Notes under the pieces: generated by a model
The model's input: the letters and a program-made list of their open reading frames with translations, nothing else
Database searches by the model: none
What the model was told of the DNA's origin: nothing
Part shown: one piece after another, positions 46,167 through 54,178 of the stretch
Layout of the letters: every line of letters begins with the position of its first letter
Numbering within the stretch: the stretch's first letter is position 1
Origin: Marichromatium gracile
GTDB lineage: Bacteria; Pseudomonadota; Gammaproteobacteria; Chromatiales; Chromatiaceae
DNA length: 64,000 nt
NCBI RefSeq assembly: GCF_004343155.1
Contig: NZ_SMDC01000002.1
Coordinates: 186,001 to 250,000, forward strand
Reading direction: 5' to 3'
Translations under genes and position numbers: made by a program

Positions 46167-47657
46167 ATGAAGCGATCCATGTGTCGACTGCCACGCCTCC
46201 GCCGCCTGCTCGCCTCGGCGCTGCTCCCGGCCCTGCTCGGTGCCGGAGCGGTGCAGGCCCAGCACTTCGAGTTGCCCGATCTCTCGAGTTCGGCCGATGC
46301 GGTGATGACCCAGGGCGCGGAGACCCGTCTCGGCAAGGCCTTCATGCAGCACGTGCGCGAGCGTCTGGCGGTGCTCGACGATCCGTTGCTGGCGAGCTAT
46401 ATCGAGTCGCTCGGACGCTCGCTGGTGCTCGCCGACCCGGATGCCGAGGGGCGGCGTTTCACCTTCTTTCTGATCGACGAACCGGTGGTCAACGCCTTCG
46501 CCGGTCCGGGCGGTTATATCGGTGTCTATGCCGGACTGGTGCTCGCCGCCCAGACCGAGAGCGAGCTGGCGGCGGTGATCGCCCACGAGATCGCGCACGT
46601 CACCCAGCGCCACCTGATGCGCGGGGTCGAGGACCAGAGCCGGCTCAGCGTCCCGGCGACGGCGCTGCTGGTGGCCGCGGCCATCCTCGGCGCCCAGGTC
46701 TCGAGCGATGCCGGGATGGCGGCGATCGTCGGTATCCAGGCCGCGGCGATCCAGCACCAGATCAACTTCACCCGCGAGAACGAGAAGGAGGCCGATCGCA
46801 TCGGTATCTCCACCCTGGTGCGCGCCGGGCACGATCCCTACGCCATGGCCGGATTCTTCGAGCGGCTCTCGCGCGCCGGGCAGATCCACGACAGCGCCGC
46901 CCCCGAGTTCCTCCGCACCCACCCGGTGACCAGCAATCGTATCGCCGAGGCGCTGCAGCGCGCCGAGCGTTTCGGCGCCCGCCAGCGTCCCGATAGTCTG
47001 CGTTTCCATCTCACCCGCGCGCGGTTGCGCGAGCGCGCCTATGACCGCGCCGAGCAGGCGGTGGCGCACTTCGGCGCGACCTTGCGCGAGGGGCGCTACC
47101 GCAACGCGCTGGCCGAGCGTTACGGCTATGCGTTGGCGCTGTTGCGCGCGCGTGATTACGGCGGCGCCGAGCGTGAACTCGCCCGGCTGCTCGCGGCCCA
47201 GCCCAGCCAACCCGAGTTCGTGGTGCTCGAGGCCGAGCTGGCGCAGCGGCGCGGGCGTTCGGACGAGGCGCTGAGCATACTCACCCAGTCGCTGGCGCTC
47301 TCGCCGAACGACTGGGTGCTCGGCACCGTGCGGGCACGACTGCTGCTCGAGCAGGGCCGCGCGCGCCAGGCGCTCGACGCGCTCGAGGACCTGGCGCGGC
47401 TGCGCCCCGACGACGTCATGCTCTACGACCTGCTCGAACAGGCGGCGCTCAAGTCCGGCAACCGTGCCGCGACCCATCGCTATCGGGCCGAGCGGCTCTA
47501 TCTGCTCGGCGACCTGGAGCCGGCGATCCGCCAGCTTGAGATCGCCCTGCGGCAACGCGATATCCCTTATCACGACGCCGCCCAGATCCAGGCGCGGCTC
47601 GATGCGTTGCGCGAGGAGGAGCGCGACCGGCGCGAGCGCGACGACCCGCTGGGCTGA
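46167..47657 (+). CDS. bepA: Periplasmic M48 protease/chaperone, BepA-like
   Basis: Encodes 496 residues: signal peptide (LASALLPALLGAGAVQA), zinc site HEIAHVTQRHL near 138 with the third ligand in NEKEADRIGISTL near 205, and a C-terminal TPR region (about 300-490). BepA degrades or assists misassembled LptD and outer-membrane proteins. The ATG at 46167 is used; a GTG three bases upstream is equally in frame. The length matches BepA/YfgC. Confidence 0.9.
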   Translation: MKRSMCRLPRLRRLLASALLPALLGAGAVQAQHFELPDLSSSADAVMTQGAETRLGKAFMQHVRERLAVLDDPLLASYIESLGRSLVLADPDAEGRRFTFFLIDEPVVNAFAGPGGYIGVYAGLVLAAQTESELAAVIAHEIAHVTQRHLMRGVEDQSRLSVPATALLVAAAILGAQVSSDAGMAAIVGIQAAAIQHQINFTRENEKEADRIGISTLVRAGHDPYAMAGFFERLSRAGQIHDSAAPEFLRTHPVTSNRIAEALQRAERFGARQRPDSLRFHLTRARLRERAYDRAEQAVAHFGATLREGRYRNALAERYGYALALLRARDYGGAERELARLLAAQPSQPEFVVLEAELAQRRGRSDEALSILTQSLALSPNDWVLGTVRARLLLEQGRARQALDALEDLARLRPDDVMLYDLLEQAALKSGNRAATHRYRAERLYLLGDLEPAIRQLEIALRQRDIPYHDAAQIQARLDALREEERDRRERDDPLG

Positions 47658-47854
47658 GCGTCGCGCCTGCTCCTCACGATATCCGCTGTCCCGCGACCCG
47701 CTCGCTCGAGGCGCCGGGATGGCGACGCACGACAACAACAACGCCCGATGGACTCGGGCACCCAGGTTCCGCGCGCCGCTGTCGTGAACACTGGCAGCGG
47801 TCCTCCTCCAGCGGATCCGCAGACCATCCACCCATGCTCGACAGGAGAGAGTTG

Positions 47855-48328
47855 ATGATCGATGCAAAACGCAGAATCCTGCTCAAGGGCTCGCTGAGTG
47901 CAGGCTCGGTCGGGGTCGCGGTGAGCGCCGGGTTGCTGTCGCCCCGGCTGGTGCTCGCCGACTGGAACGAGGCGGCCTTCAAGGCCAGGGAGATGCCCGA
48001 GGCGCTCACGGCGCTGGTCGGCAGCGAGAGCGCCGAGCGCGACGAGCGCATCCGCATCAAGGCCCCGGACATCGCCGAGAACGGCGCCGTGGTGCCGGTG
48101 ACGGTCGAGGCCGATATCGAGGGTGTCACCTCGATCGCGATCTTCGCCGAGAAGAATCAGACCCCGTTGATCGCCTCCTTCGAGCTCGCACCCAACGCCA
48201 TGCCCTTCGTCTCCACCCGCATCAAGATGGCCGAGACCGCCGATGTCACCGCCGTGGTCAAGGTCGGCGATCAGGTCTTCAAGAACAGCAAGAGCGTGAA
48301 GGTGACCATCGGTGGTTGCGGCGGGTGA
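47855..48328 (+). CDS. soxY: Thiosulfate-oxidation carrier protein SoxY
   Basis: Encodes 157 residues with a twin-arginine-like leader (AKRRILLKGSLSAGS) and a C-terminal GGCGG, whose cysteine carries the sulfur substrate on its swinging arm. The core has IRIKAPDIAENGAVVPVTVE near 65. SoxY with SoxZ carries sulfur atoms between SoxAX, SoxB and other enzymes in the periplasm. AGGAGAG precedes the ATG at 47855. soxZ follows 49 bp later. Confidence 0.97.
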   Translation: MIDAKRRILLKGSLSAGSVGVAVSAGLLSPRLVLADWNEAAFKAREMPEALTALVGSESAERDERIRIKAPDIAENGAVVPVTVEADIEGVTSIAIFAEKNQTPLIASFELAPNAMPFVSTRIKMAETADVTAVVKVGDQVFKNSKSVKVTIGGCGG

Positions 48329-48377
48329 CAGGACGCCATCGCAGCGAGCTCAACGGATAACCTGAGGTAGAGAGCCA

Positions 48378-48692
48378 ATGTCTGATATCAAGATCCGCGC
48401 CAAGACCAAGAACGACGTGACCACGGTCAAGTGTCTGATGAGTCACCCGATGGAGACCGGGCTGCGCAAGGACAGCAAGACCGGCGAGCCGATCCCGGCG
48501 CACTTCATCCAGGAGGTGGTGTGCAAGGCCAAGGGGGAGGTGGTGATGACCGCCTCGTGGAGCGGCGGGGTGTCGAAGAACCCCTATCTGTCGTTCAAGT
48601 TTGCCGGGGGCGCCGAGGGCGATCCGATCGAGATCACCTGGACCGACAACCAGGGGCAGACGCAGAGCGCCTCGACCACCATCTCGTCCTGA
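48378..48692 (+). CDS. soxZ: Thiosulfate-oxidation carrier protein SoxZ
   Basis: Encodes 104 residues in the compact SoxZ beta-sandwich, with KIRAKTKNDVTTVKCLMSHP at the start and a TASWSGGVSKNPYLSFKF strand pair. There is no signal peptide, as expected, since SoxYZ is exported together through SoxY. Other sox genes (soxAX, soxB) are not in this window. A 12-bp-stem hairpin follows. Confidence 0.96.
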   Translation: MSDIKIRAKTKNDVTTVKCLMSHPMETGLRKDSKTGEPIPAHFIQEVVCKAKGEVVMTASWSGGVSKNPYLSFKFAGGAEGDPIEITWTDNQGQTQSASTTISS

Positions 48693-48697
48693 TCTCG

Positions 48698-48725
48698 CGC
48701 GGCCGGCGGTCTGCCGCCGGCCGCG
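48698..48725. terminator. Hairpin terminator between soxZ and the acyltransferase gene
   Basis: A 12-bp perfect stem (CGCGGCCGGCGG) with a TCTG loop between convergent genes, 6 bp after the soxZ stop. No T-run. A bidirectional terminator is likely. Confidence 0.6.
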
Positions 48726-48732
48726 TCTCCGC

Positions 48733-49734
48733 TCAGCTCGGCGGCGCGTCCTCGGCGAGCGCCGCGTGCCGCTCGCGCAGCCGCGCCACCTGCTCCAGCG
48801 CCTCGGCGTCGGAGAGCCCGCCGCTGTAGATCTTCGGCCAGCCCTCGGGGCGACGTCTGAGCCGCTTGTAGGGCCAGATGTACTGGTTCGGGCAGGTGCG
48901 CACGCACTGCTCGATGCCCTGGTTGAGGGCGCGCGCGGCGACCTCGTCGTCGGCGCTGTCGATGCCCTCGGGGGCGCGGATGCAGTGGATGCGGAAGCCG
49001 CTCTGGTCGTCGAGCCGTTCGGCGAACATGAAGATCACCGGCGCCCCGGTGCGCCGCGCCAGGCGGTTGACCAGCAGCATGGTGAAGGCGGGGATGCCGA
49101 ACAGCGGCGCGAACACCGCCCCCTTGTCGGCCTTGGGCTCCTGGTCGGGCAGGACGCCGACATAGTCGCCGCGTTCGAGCGCCTGCACCAGTACGCGGAT
49201 GCCCTTGCCGGTGATCGGTGCCAGGGTCGCGCCGCTGCGCCCGCGGGCGCGCCGGATCAGGTCGTCGAGATACTTCTGCGGCTTGTAGAAGATCGCCGTC
49301 GGTCCCTGCTCGGCGAGATAGAGTCCGGCCAGCTCCCAGGCGCCGATGTGCGGCGAGAGCACGATCAGCCCCTTGCCGTCGCGCCGCTCGAGCAGCTCCG
49401 CCCCGCGCACCTCACGGACCAGCGAGAGGGTCTGCTCGACGGGGCGCAGCCACAGATGGGCGATCTCGCAATAGGTCTTGGCGACCTCGCGCAGGGTGTC
49501 GTCGCGCAGTGCGAGCAGTTGCTCGCGGTCGCGCTCGGGGAAGTTGAGCGCGAGGTTGATCAGGGCGTTGCGGCGCTGACGGTTGGGCCAGCGCGCAACC
49601 AGCCAGCCGAGGCCGTTGCCGAGACGGTGGGCGAAGGCCAGCGGCAGACGTGCCATCAGTCGCATCAGCGCCCGTGCCAGCGCGTCCTTGATGCGTACGT
49701 CCAGCGGGGGTCGTGGATCTCGATGTGTCGCCAA
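48733..49734 (-). CDS. Lipid A biosynthesis lauroyl/palmitoleoyl acyltransferase (HtrB/LpxL-like)
   Basis: Encodes 333 residues from a TTG start that has a GGGAGA site 6 bases upstream; a longer frame to 49812 exists but its start has no such site. An N-terminal hydrophobic segment (MRLMARLPLAFAHRLGNGLG) anchors the enzyme to the inner membrane. The catalytic HX4E box is SPHIGAWELAG near 129, with YKPQKYLDDLIRRARG and QEPKADKGAVFAPLFG later. It adds a secondary acyl chain to lipid A. Start uncertain, family call firm. Confidence 0.88.
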   Translation of the reverse strand: MATHRDPRPPLDVRIKDALARALMRLMARLPLAFAHRLGNGLGWLVARWPNRQRRNALINLALNFPERDREQLLALRDDTLREVAKTYCEIAHLWLRPVEQTLSLVREVRGAELLERRDGKGLIVLSPHIGAWELAGLYLAEQGPTAIFYKPQKYLDDLIRRARGRSGATLAPITGKGIRVLVQALERGDYVGVLPDQEPKADKGAVFAPLFGIPAFTMLLVNRLARRTGAPVIFMFAERLDDQSGFRIHCIRAPEGIDSADDEVAARALNQGIEQCVRTCPNQYIWPYKRLRRRPEGWPKIYSGGLSDAEALEQVARLRERHAALAEDAPPS

Positions 49735-49850
49735 TACTGTCTCCCGATGCTTGCGCTGGGCGGTGATGCCCGAGGGCGCTAGGATAGCCGGACGCGCCTC
49801 CGCGCGCGGCACAATAACAAGAGCGATCCCACCACCAACGAGGAATCCCC

Positions 49851-50282
49851 ATGCACGACGCTGCTCCGCAGAGTCTGACGCCGCAGCAGGCGCAGGCGAT
49901 GCTCGACTCCCACCCCCAGGCGATCCTGGTCGATATCCGCTCGTCGATGGAGTATCTGTTCGTCGGTCACCCCAAGGGCGCGGTGCACGTACCCTGGATC
50001 GACGAGCCGGACTGGACCGTCAACCCGGACTTCGAGACCGAGATCCGCAAGCTCCTGCTCGGCGGCGCGAGCTGCGAGTCCGACACCGAGCAGTGCCCGC
50101 CGGTGATCCTCATCTGTCGCAGCGGCAAGCGCTCGCACGAGGCGGGCAAGGCGCTGCTCCAGGCCGGGCTCAAGCGTGTCTATCACGTCGGCGAGGGGTT
50201 CGAGGGCGAACTCGACGAGCACCATCACCGCAGCAGCCTCGGCGGCTGGCGCTTCCACGGTCTCCCCTGGGAGCAGTGCTGA
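49851..50282 (+). CDS. Rhodanese-like domain protein
   Basis: Encodes 143 residues as a single rhodanese domain: ILVDIRSSMEYLFVGHPKGAVHVPW near 25-49 and the active-site loop VILICRSGKRSHEAG near 85-99 with the persulfide cysteine. A short insertion with two cysteines (SCESDTEQC) precedes the active site. Cytoplasmic, no signal. Such proteins move sulfane sulfur, which suits the sulfur-oxidising setting. Convergent with the hscB-like gene. Confidence 0.9.
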   Translation: MHDAAPQSLTPQQAQAMLDSHPQAILVDIRSSMEYLFVGHPKGAVHVPWIDEPDWTVNPDFETEIRKLLLGGASCESDTEQCPPVILICRSGKRSHEAGKALLQAGLKRVYHVGEGFEGELDEHHHRSSLGGWRFHGLPWEQC

Positions 50283-50297
50283 GCCCGCGGGTCGGGC

Positions 50298-50837
50298 TCA
50301 GCCCCGGCGCTGGAGCGCGTCGCGGCGCTGCTCGGCGTCGCGCCGGCACAGCGCGATGAACTCGAGCTGGTGCACCAGGTCGTGCGCCAGTTCGAGATTG
50401 TCCGTCGAGGGATCCTCGAACAGGGTCCGCAGCTCCTTGGCCAGTACCGCGCTCTGCTCGGCCAGATCGGTGAGCACGCTGGAGACGGCGAGCGCGGTGC
50501 GGGTGCGGTTGCTCACCTCCTGGAGCTGCTCGCGCAGCTCGAGCTGCTCGACCAGCAGCCCGGCATTGCCCCGTCCGCGCCCCAACTCACGCCCGTGCAG
50601 GCGCAGCAGATAGCGCGCGCGCGCCAGTGGGTCGAGCAGCGTGCGGTAGGCCTCGTCGAGTTGCGACGGCGAGGCGGCGGCGAGGGCGGTGTCGGCGCGG
50701 GCCTGGGCGCTCAGCGCACGATAGCGCTCCGCCAGGCGGTTGGTGTCGACCGTGAAGCTCGTCGGCAATCCGAAGAGCTCGAAGTGGTTCTTGGCTGCGT
50801 CCAACTCGGCGAAGACAGTTGGGTGGATCTCGGGCAT
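50298..50837 (-). CDS. hscB: HscB-like co-chaperone with degenerate J-domain
   Basis: Encodes 179 residues. The N-terminal J-like region (17-80) opens NHFELFGLPTSFTVDTNRLA and closes LDPLARARYLLRLHG, as in HscB, and the C-terminal helical domain ends LVHQLEFIALCRRDAEQR. In the place of the HPD tripeptide, near residues 47-49, the sequence reads RAD. A J-protein without HPD should not stimulate Hsp70 ATPase. It is downstream of iscR in the same direction (82 bp), with no iscS, iscU, hscA or fdx nearby. ATG at 50837 chosen; 50861 and 50855 are alternatives. Confidence 0.78.
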   Translation of the reverse strand: MPEIHPTVFAELDAAKNHFELFGLPTSFTVDTNRLAERYRALSAQARADTALAAASPSQLDEAYRTLLDPLARARYLLRLHGRELGRGRGNAGLLVEQLELREQLQEVSNRTRTALAVSSVLTDLAEQSAVLAKELRTLFEDPSTDNLELAHDLVHQLEFIALCRRDAEQRRDALQRRG

Positions 50838-50919
50838 CCCGCCGCCCGGGGTCATCCGCACGGCTCACCCAGATCCTAGGCCCTCGGAGCGCGTGCTGGC
50901 AAGGCGTTTGCGCGCCTGC

Positions 50920-51402
50920 TCAGGTGTTGGCGGCGACCCGCGAGACGTCGAGCTTGACGTCGACGGTGGCGCAGGAGGTCGGTGGGTGCGGCTGGGTGGC
51001 CTCGCGCTTGTCGACGAGCTGCTGCAGGGTGATGGCGTTGAGATAGTCGAAGATGTGGTCGCTGAGGTCGTTCCACAGGTCGTGGGTCAGGCAGGGACCA
51101 TTGTTCTGACAGTTGTGGGCGCCGCCGCAGCGGGTGGTGTCGACGTTCTCGTCGACCGCGGCGATCACCTCGGCAACGCGGATCTCGGCGGCGGTACGGG
51201 CGAGGTTGTAGCCGCCGCCCGGGCCGCGCACGCTGGTCACCAGCGCACGCTTGCGCAGCTTGGCGAAGAGCTGTTCCAGGTAGGACAGCGAGATGCCCTG
51301 GCGCTGGGCGATGTCGGCCAACGCGATCGGTCCCCGGCCCTGGTGGATGGCCAGGTCGAGCATCGCGGTGACCGCGTAGCGGCCTTTGGTAGTCAGTCTC
51401 AC
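50920..51402 (-). CDS. iscR: Rrf2-family iron-sulfur regulator IscR
   Basis: Encodes 160 residues from a GTG start ([18 protein letters not shown]). The winged helix has the [19 protein letters not shown] recognition segment. Three cysteines in [12 protein letters not shown] and GPCLTH, plus the histidine of LTH, match the [2Fe-2S] site of IscR. It controls Fe-S biogenesis genes according to cluster status. The downstream hscB-like gene is likely co-transcribed. A promoter-like pair lies just upstream. Confidence 0.93.
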   Translation of the reverse strand: MRLTTKGRYAVTAMLDLAIHQGRGPIALADIAQRQGISLSYLEQLFAKLRKRALVTSVRGPGGGYNLARTAAEIRVAEVIAAVDENVDTTRCGGAHNCQNNGPCLTHDLWNDLSDHIFDYLNAITLQQLVDKREATQPHPPTSCATVDVKLDVSRVAANT

Positions 51403-51442
51403 GTTGCACCCAAGGGAAAATACAGCGAACAAGTGTAGGGTT

Positions 51443-51471
51443 ATTCTACGTTACCCGACCGTTACGATCAA
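51443..51471 (-). promoter_or_regulatory. Sigma70-type promoter of iscR
   Basis: On the minus strand TTGATC (51471-51466) and TAGAAT (51448-51443) are 17 bases apart, close to the consensus. The predicted transcript starts about 35 bases before the GTG. The region is AT-rich and holds the inverted repeat GTAG-N7-CTAC (51435-51449) over the -10, a candidate operator. It does not match the published IscR type 1 or type 2 consensus well. Confidence 0.6.
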
Positions 51472-51500
51472 TTAATCCGCACCACGCCAGGGCACTGCGC

Positions 51501-52310
51501 TCAGCGCTGGCGTGCATCCTCGGGTCGGCGCTGACCCGAGTCGGCGTCCGTCTCGCCGTCGGTGGCCGGGGGGATGCTCATCGCGTCGAGATCGCACTCG
51601 TGCTCGAAGCGGCGCATGATGCCGTGGCCCTCGAGTGCCTGCGACATCAACTCCATGCGACTGTCCATCTGGTGGATATGATCGAGCATGCGGTTGATGG
51701 CGTTGGCCACCGGGTCGGGGACATCGCGGGTGGCGCCATAGGCGTCGAAGCCGATGCGTCGGGCGGTGTCGGCGCGGCGCTTGCTCGCCGCATCACGCGC
51801 CGGCTCGATGACCCGGCCCGGCACCCCGACCGCGGTCGCTCCGGCCGGCACCGACTTCACCACCACGGCGTTGGAGCCGATGCGCGCGCCGTCGCCGATG
51901 TCGATCGGACCGAGCACCTTGGCCCCGGCACCGACCACTACGTCGCGTCCGAGGGTGGGATGACGTTTGCCCTTCTCCCAGGTGGTGCCACCGAGCGTCA
52001 CCCCGTGATAGAGGGTGCAGTCGTCGCCGATCACCGCCGTCTCGCCGATCACCACGCCCATGCCGTGGTCGATGAAGAAGCGCCGGCCGATCACCGCGCC
52101 GGGGTGGATCTCGATCCCGGTGAACAAGCGCGCGATGTTCGAGAGCAGGCGTGCGGCCCACTTGAACTCGCGCCGCCACAGACCGTGGGCGATGCGATGG
52201 ACCACCACCGCGTGGATGCCGGGATAGGTGGTGAGCACCTCGAAGGTGGTACGCGCCGCCGGGTCGCGGTCGAAGACGCAGGCGATATCCTCTCTCAGTC
52301 GTCTGAACAT
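51501..52310 (-). CDS. cysE: Serine O-acetyltransferase
   Basis: Encodes 269 residues: an N-terminal helical region and a left-handed beta-helix with [33 protein letters not shown] and [15 protein letters not shown] motifs typical of CysE. It makes O-acetylserine for cysteine synthesis. The C-terminal ~75 residues are an extension with polar and His-rich segments. It overlaps trmJ by 16 bp and precedes iscR, so cysteine supply and Fe-S regulation are adjacent. Confidence 0.93.
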   Translation of the reverse strand: MFRRLREDIACVFDRDPAARTTFEVLTTYPGIHAVVVHRIAHGLWRREFKWAARLLSNIARLFTGIEIHPGAVIGRRFFIDHGMGVVIGETAVIGDDCTLYHGVTLGGTTWEKGKRHPTLGRDVVVGAGAKVLGPIDIGDGARIGSNAVVVKSVPAGATAVGVPGRVIEPARDAASKRRADTARRIGFDAYGATRDVPDPVANAINRMLDHIHQMDSRMELMSQALEGHGIMRRFEHECDLDAMSIPPATDGETDADSGQRRPEDARQR

Positions 52311-53104
52311 GTGGTGTCCTTGGCGGTGGGGGCGGGTTCCGTTGGCGCCGGGTCGTCGCGCCCGGGGCGCTTGCGACCCTGGGCGGCGCTGAGGATGCCG
52401 CGCAGGATGTTGATCTCGGTGCGGTCGGGGCGGGCGCGGTTGAACAGCCGGCGCAGACGGATCTGCAGGGTGCGCGACTGCTCGATGTCGCCGAAGCCGA
52501 CCGCGCGCATGGTGGCGGCGAGATGGCCGTGGAGGCCCTCGAGGTCGGCGGCGTCGGCCAGATCGGGGCGCTCGTCGACGTGCTCGCTGAGGCGGCCGAC
52601 GAGGGCGTGGCGACGCAGTTCGTAGGCGAGCACCTGGACCGCGGCGGCGAGGTTGAGCGAGCTGAACTCGGGGTTGGTGGGGATGTGCACCAGATAGTGA
52701 CAGCGCGACAGCTCGGCGTTGGTCAACCCCGAGCTCTCGCGCCCGAACAGCATCGCCACCTCGCCGTGGGCGGCCTCGGCGAGCAGTCGGCCGGCGGCCT
52801 CGGCGGGGTCGAGCACCGGCCATTCGATGCTGCGCAGCCGGGCGCTGGCGCCGATCACCAGACGACAGCCCTCGAGCGCGCTGTCGAGGTCGTCGTGGAT
52901 GCCGGCGCGCTCGATCAGGTCATCGGCGCCGGCGGCGCGGGCCAGGGTCTCGGCGTCCGGGCGTTGACGCGGCGCGACCAGCTCCAGACGCGACAGGCCC
53001 ATGGTCTTGAGCGCACGCGCCGCGGCGCCGATGTTGCCGGGGTGGCTGGTCTCGATCAGCACGGCGCGGATGCGCCCGAGGTTTTCTTCGCTGGTTTGGG
53101 TCAT
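52295..53104 (-). CDS. trmJ: tRNA (cytidine/uridine-2'-O-)-methyltransferase TrmJ
   Basis: Encodes 269 residues of the SPOUT class: [20 protein letters not shown] near 12-31, [35 protein letters not shown] near 119-153 forming the SAM knot, and a helical C-terminal domain. It methylates position 32 of tRNAs. The order trmJ-cysE-iscR is common in gammaproteobacteria. It is divergent from suhB. Confidence 0.94.
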   Translation of the reverse strand: MTQTSEENLGRIRAVLIETSHPGNIGAAARALKTMGLSRLELVAPRQRPDAETLARAAGADDLIERAGIHDDLDSALEGCRLVIGASARLRSIEWPVLDPAEAAGRLLAEAAHGEVAMLFGRESSGLTNAELSRCHYLVHIPTNPEFSSLNLAAAVQVLAYELRRHALVGRLSEHVDERPDLADAADLEGLHGHLAATMRAVGFGDIEQSRTLQIRLRRLFNRARPDRTEINILRGILSAAQGRKRPGRDDPAPTEPAPTAKDTTCSDD

Positions 53105-53182
53105 GGATGGGGCGTTCTCTCAAGACGCTGATAGGGTTCTCAATCTATGATACGCGGACCACATCCGTTATCTTTCATCCTT

Positions 53183-53980
53183 ATGCATCCAAGCCTCAAC
53201 ATCGCCATCCGTGCCGCGCGCAGCGCCGGCAAGATCCTCCTGCGTTATCTCGATCACGTCGACCACATCAAGGCCGAGACCAAGGGACGCAACGATTTCG
53301 TCAGCGACGTCGATCGTCTCGCCGAGGCGACCATCATCAAGGAGCTGCAGGCACGCTTCCCGGGCCACGCGATCCTTGCCGAGGAGAGCGGTCTCCACGG
53401 CAAGGGCGACTATCAGTGGATCATCGATCCGCTCGACGGCACCACCAACTATCTCCACGGCTTTCCGCAGTTCTCGGTGTCGATCGCGCTCAAGCACAAG
53501 GGGCAGCTCGAGTGCGGCGTGGTCTACGATCCGCTGCGCGAGGAGATGTTCACCGCCGCGCGCGGCGAGGGCGCCCAGCTCAACGACCGCAAGATCCGGG
53601 TCGCCAAGCGCCCCTCGCTCAACGGTGCACTGATCGGCACCGGCTTCCCGTTCCGTGACCAGCGCCATATCGACGCCTACATGGGCATGTTCAAGGCCAT
53701 GACCCTGGCCACCGCCGGGCTGCGTCGTCCGGGCTCGGCGGCGCTCGATCTCGCCTATGTCGCCGCCGGACGCACCGACGGTTTCTGGGAGCTCGGCCTG
53801 TCCGAGTGGGACTGCGCTGCCGGCGCCCTGCTGGTGCAGGAGGCGGGCGGTACGGTCAGCGACCTCGGCGGTGGCAATCGCTTCCTCGAGACCGGCAATC
53901 TGGTCGCCGGCAACGTCAAGGTCCACAAGGCGATCCTCGAGACCGTCGCGCCCTTCCGCTCCGAGCAGCTCCAGGCCTGA
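53183..53980 (+). CDS. suhB: Inositol-1-monophosphatase SuhB
   Basis: Encodes 265 residues with the metal-binding HAILAEESG, WIIDPLDGTTNYLHGFP near 85-101 and ELGLSEWDCAAGALLVQEAGG near 205-225. It dephosphorylates inositol phosphates and, in enterobacteria, also supports rRNA antitermination. ATG at 53183 matches the MHPSLNIAIRAARSAG family start. Divergent from trmJ across 78 bp that contain TATGAT (53142-53147). Confidence 0.95.
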   Translation: MHPSLNIAIRAARSAGKILLRYLDHVDHIKAETKGRNDFVSDVDRLAEATIIKELQARFPGHAILAEESGLHGKGDYQWIIDPLDGTTNYLHGFPQFSVSIALKHKGQLECGVVYDPLREEMFTAARGEGAQLNDRKIRVAKRPSLNGALIGTGFPFRDQRHIDAYMGMFKAMTLATAGLRRPGSAALDLAYVAAGRTDGFWELGLSEWDCAAGALLVQEAGGTVSDLGGGNRFLETGNLVAGNVKVHKAILETVAPFRSEQLQA

Positions 53981-54178
53981 TCCCGGCCGGCCCGCGCGGC
54001 GGGTCCGGTCGCCCTCCATCGAAACGCCCCTCGACTGTGCCAGATCAACCGGGACGCTCGGCGTCGCGGCTATGATCGGTGCACGGGGGTGTGTCGTGGT
54101 GTCCCCGAAACCGCTTCGCACCCCATCCCCGCGCCGCCGATCCGAGTGCGGCGCACCGGCCTGGGAGGAGTGCCCGCG

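Noticed and set aside
49735-49812. Longer start for the lipid A acyltransferase gene
   Set aside because: It adds an Arg-rich stretch not typical of the family and has no ribosome-binding site, whereas TTG at 49734 does.
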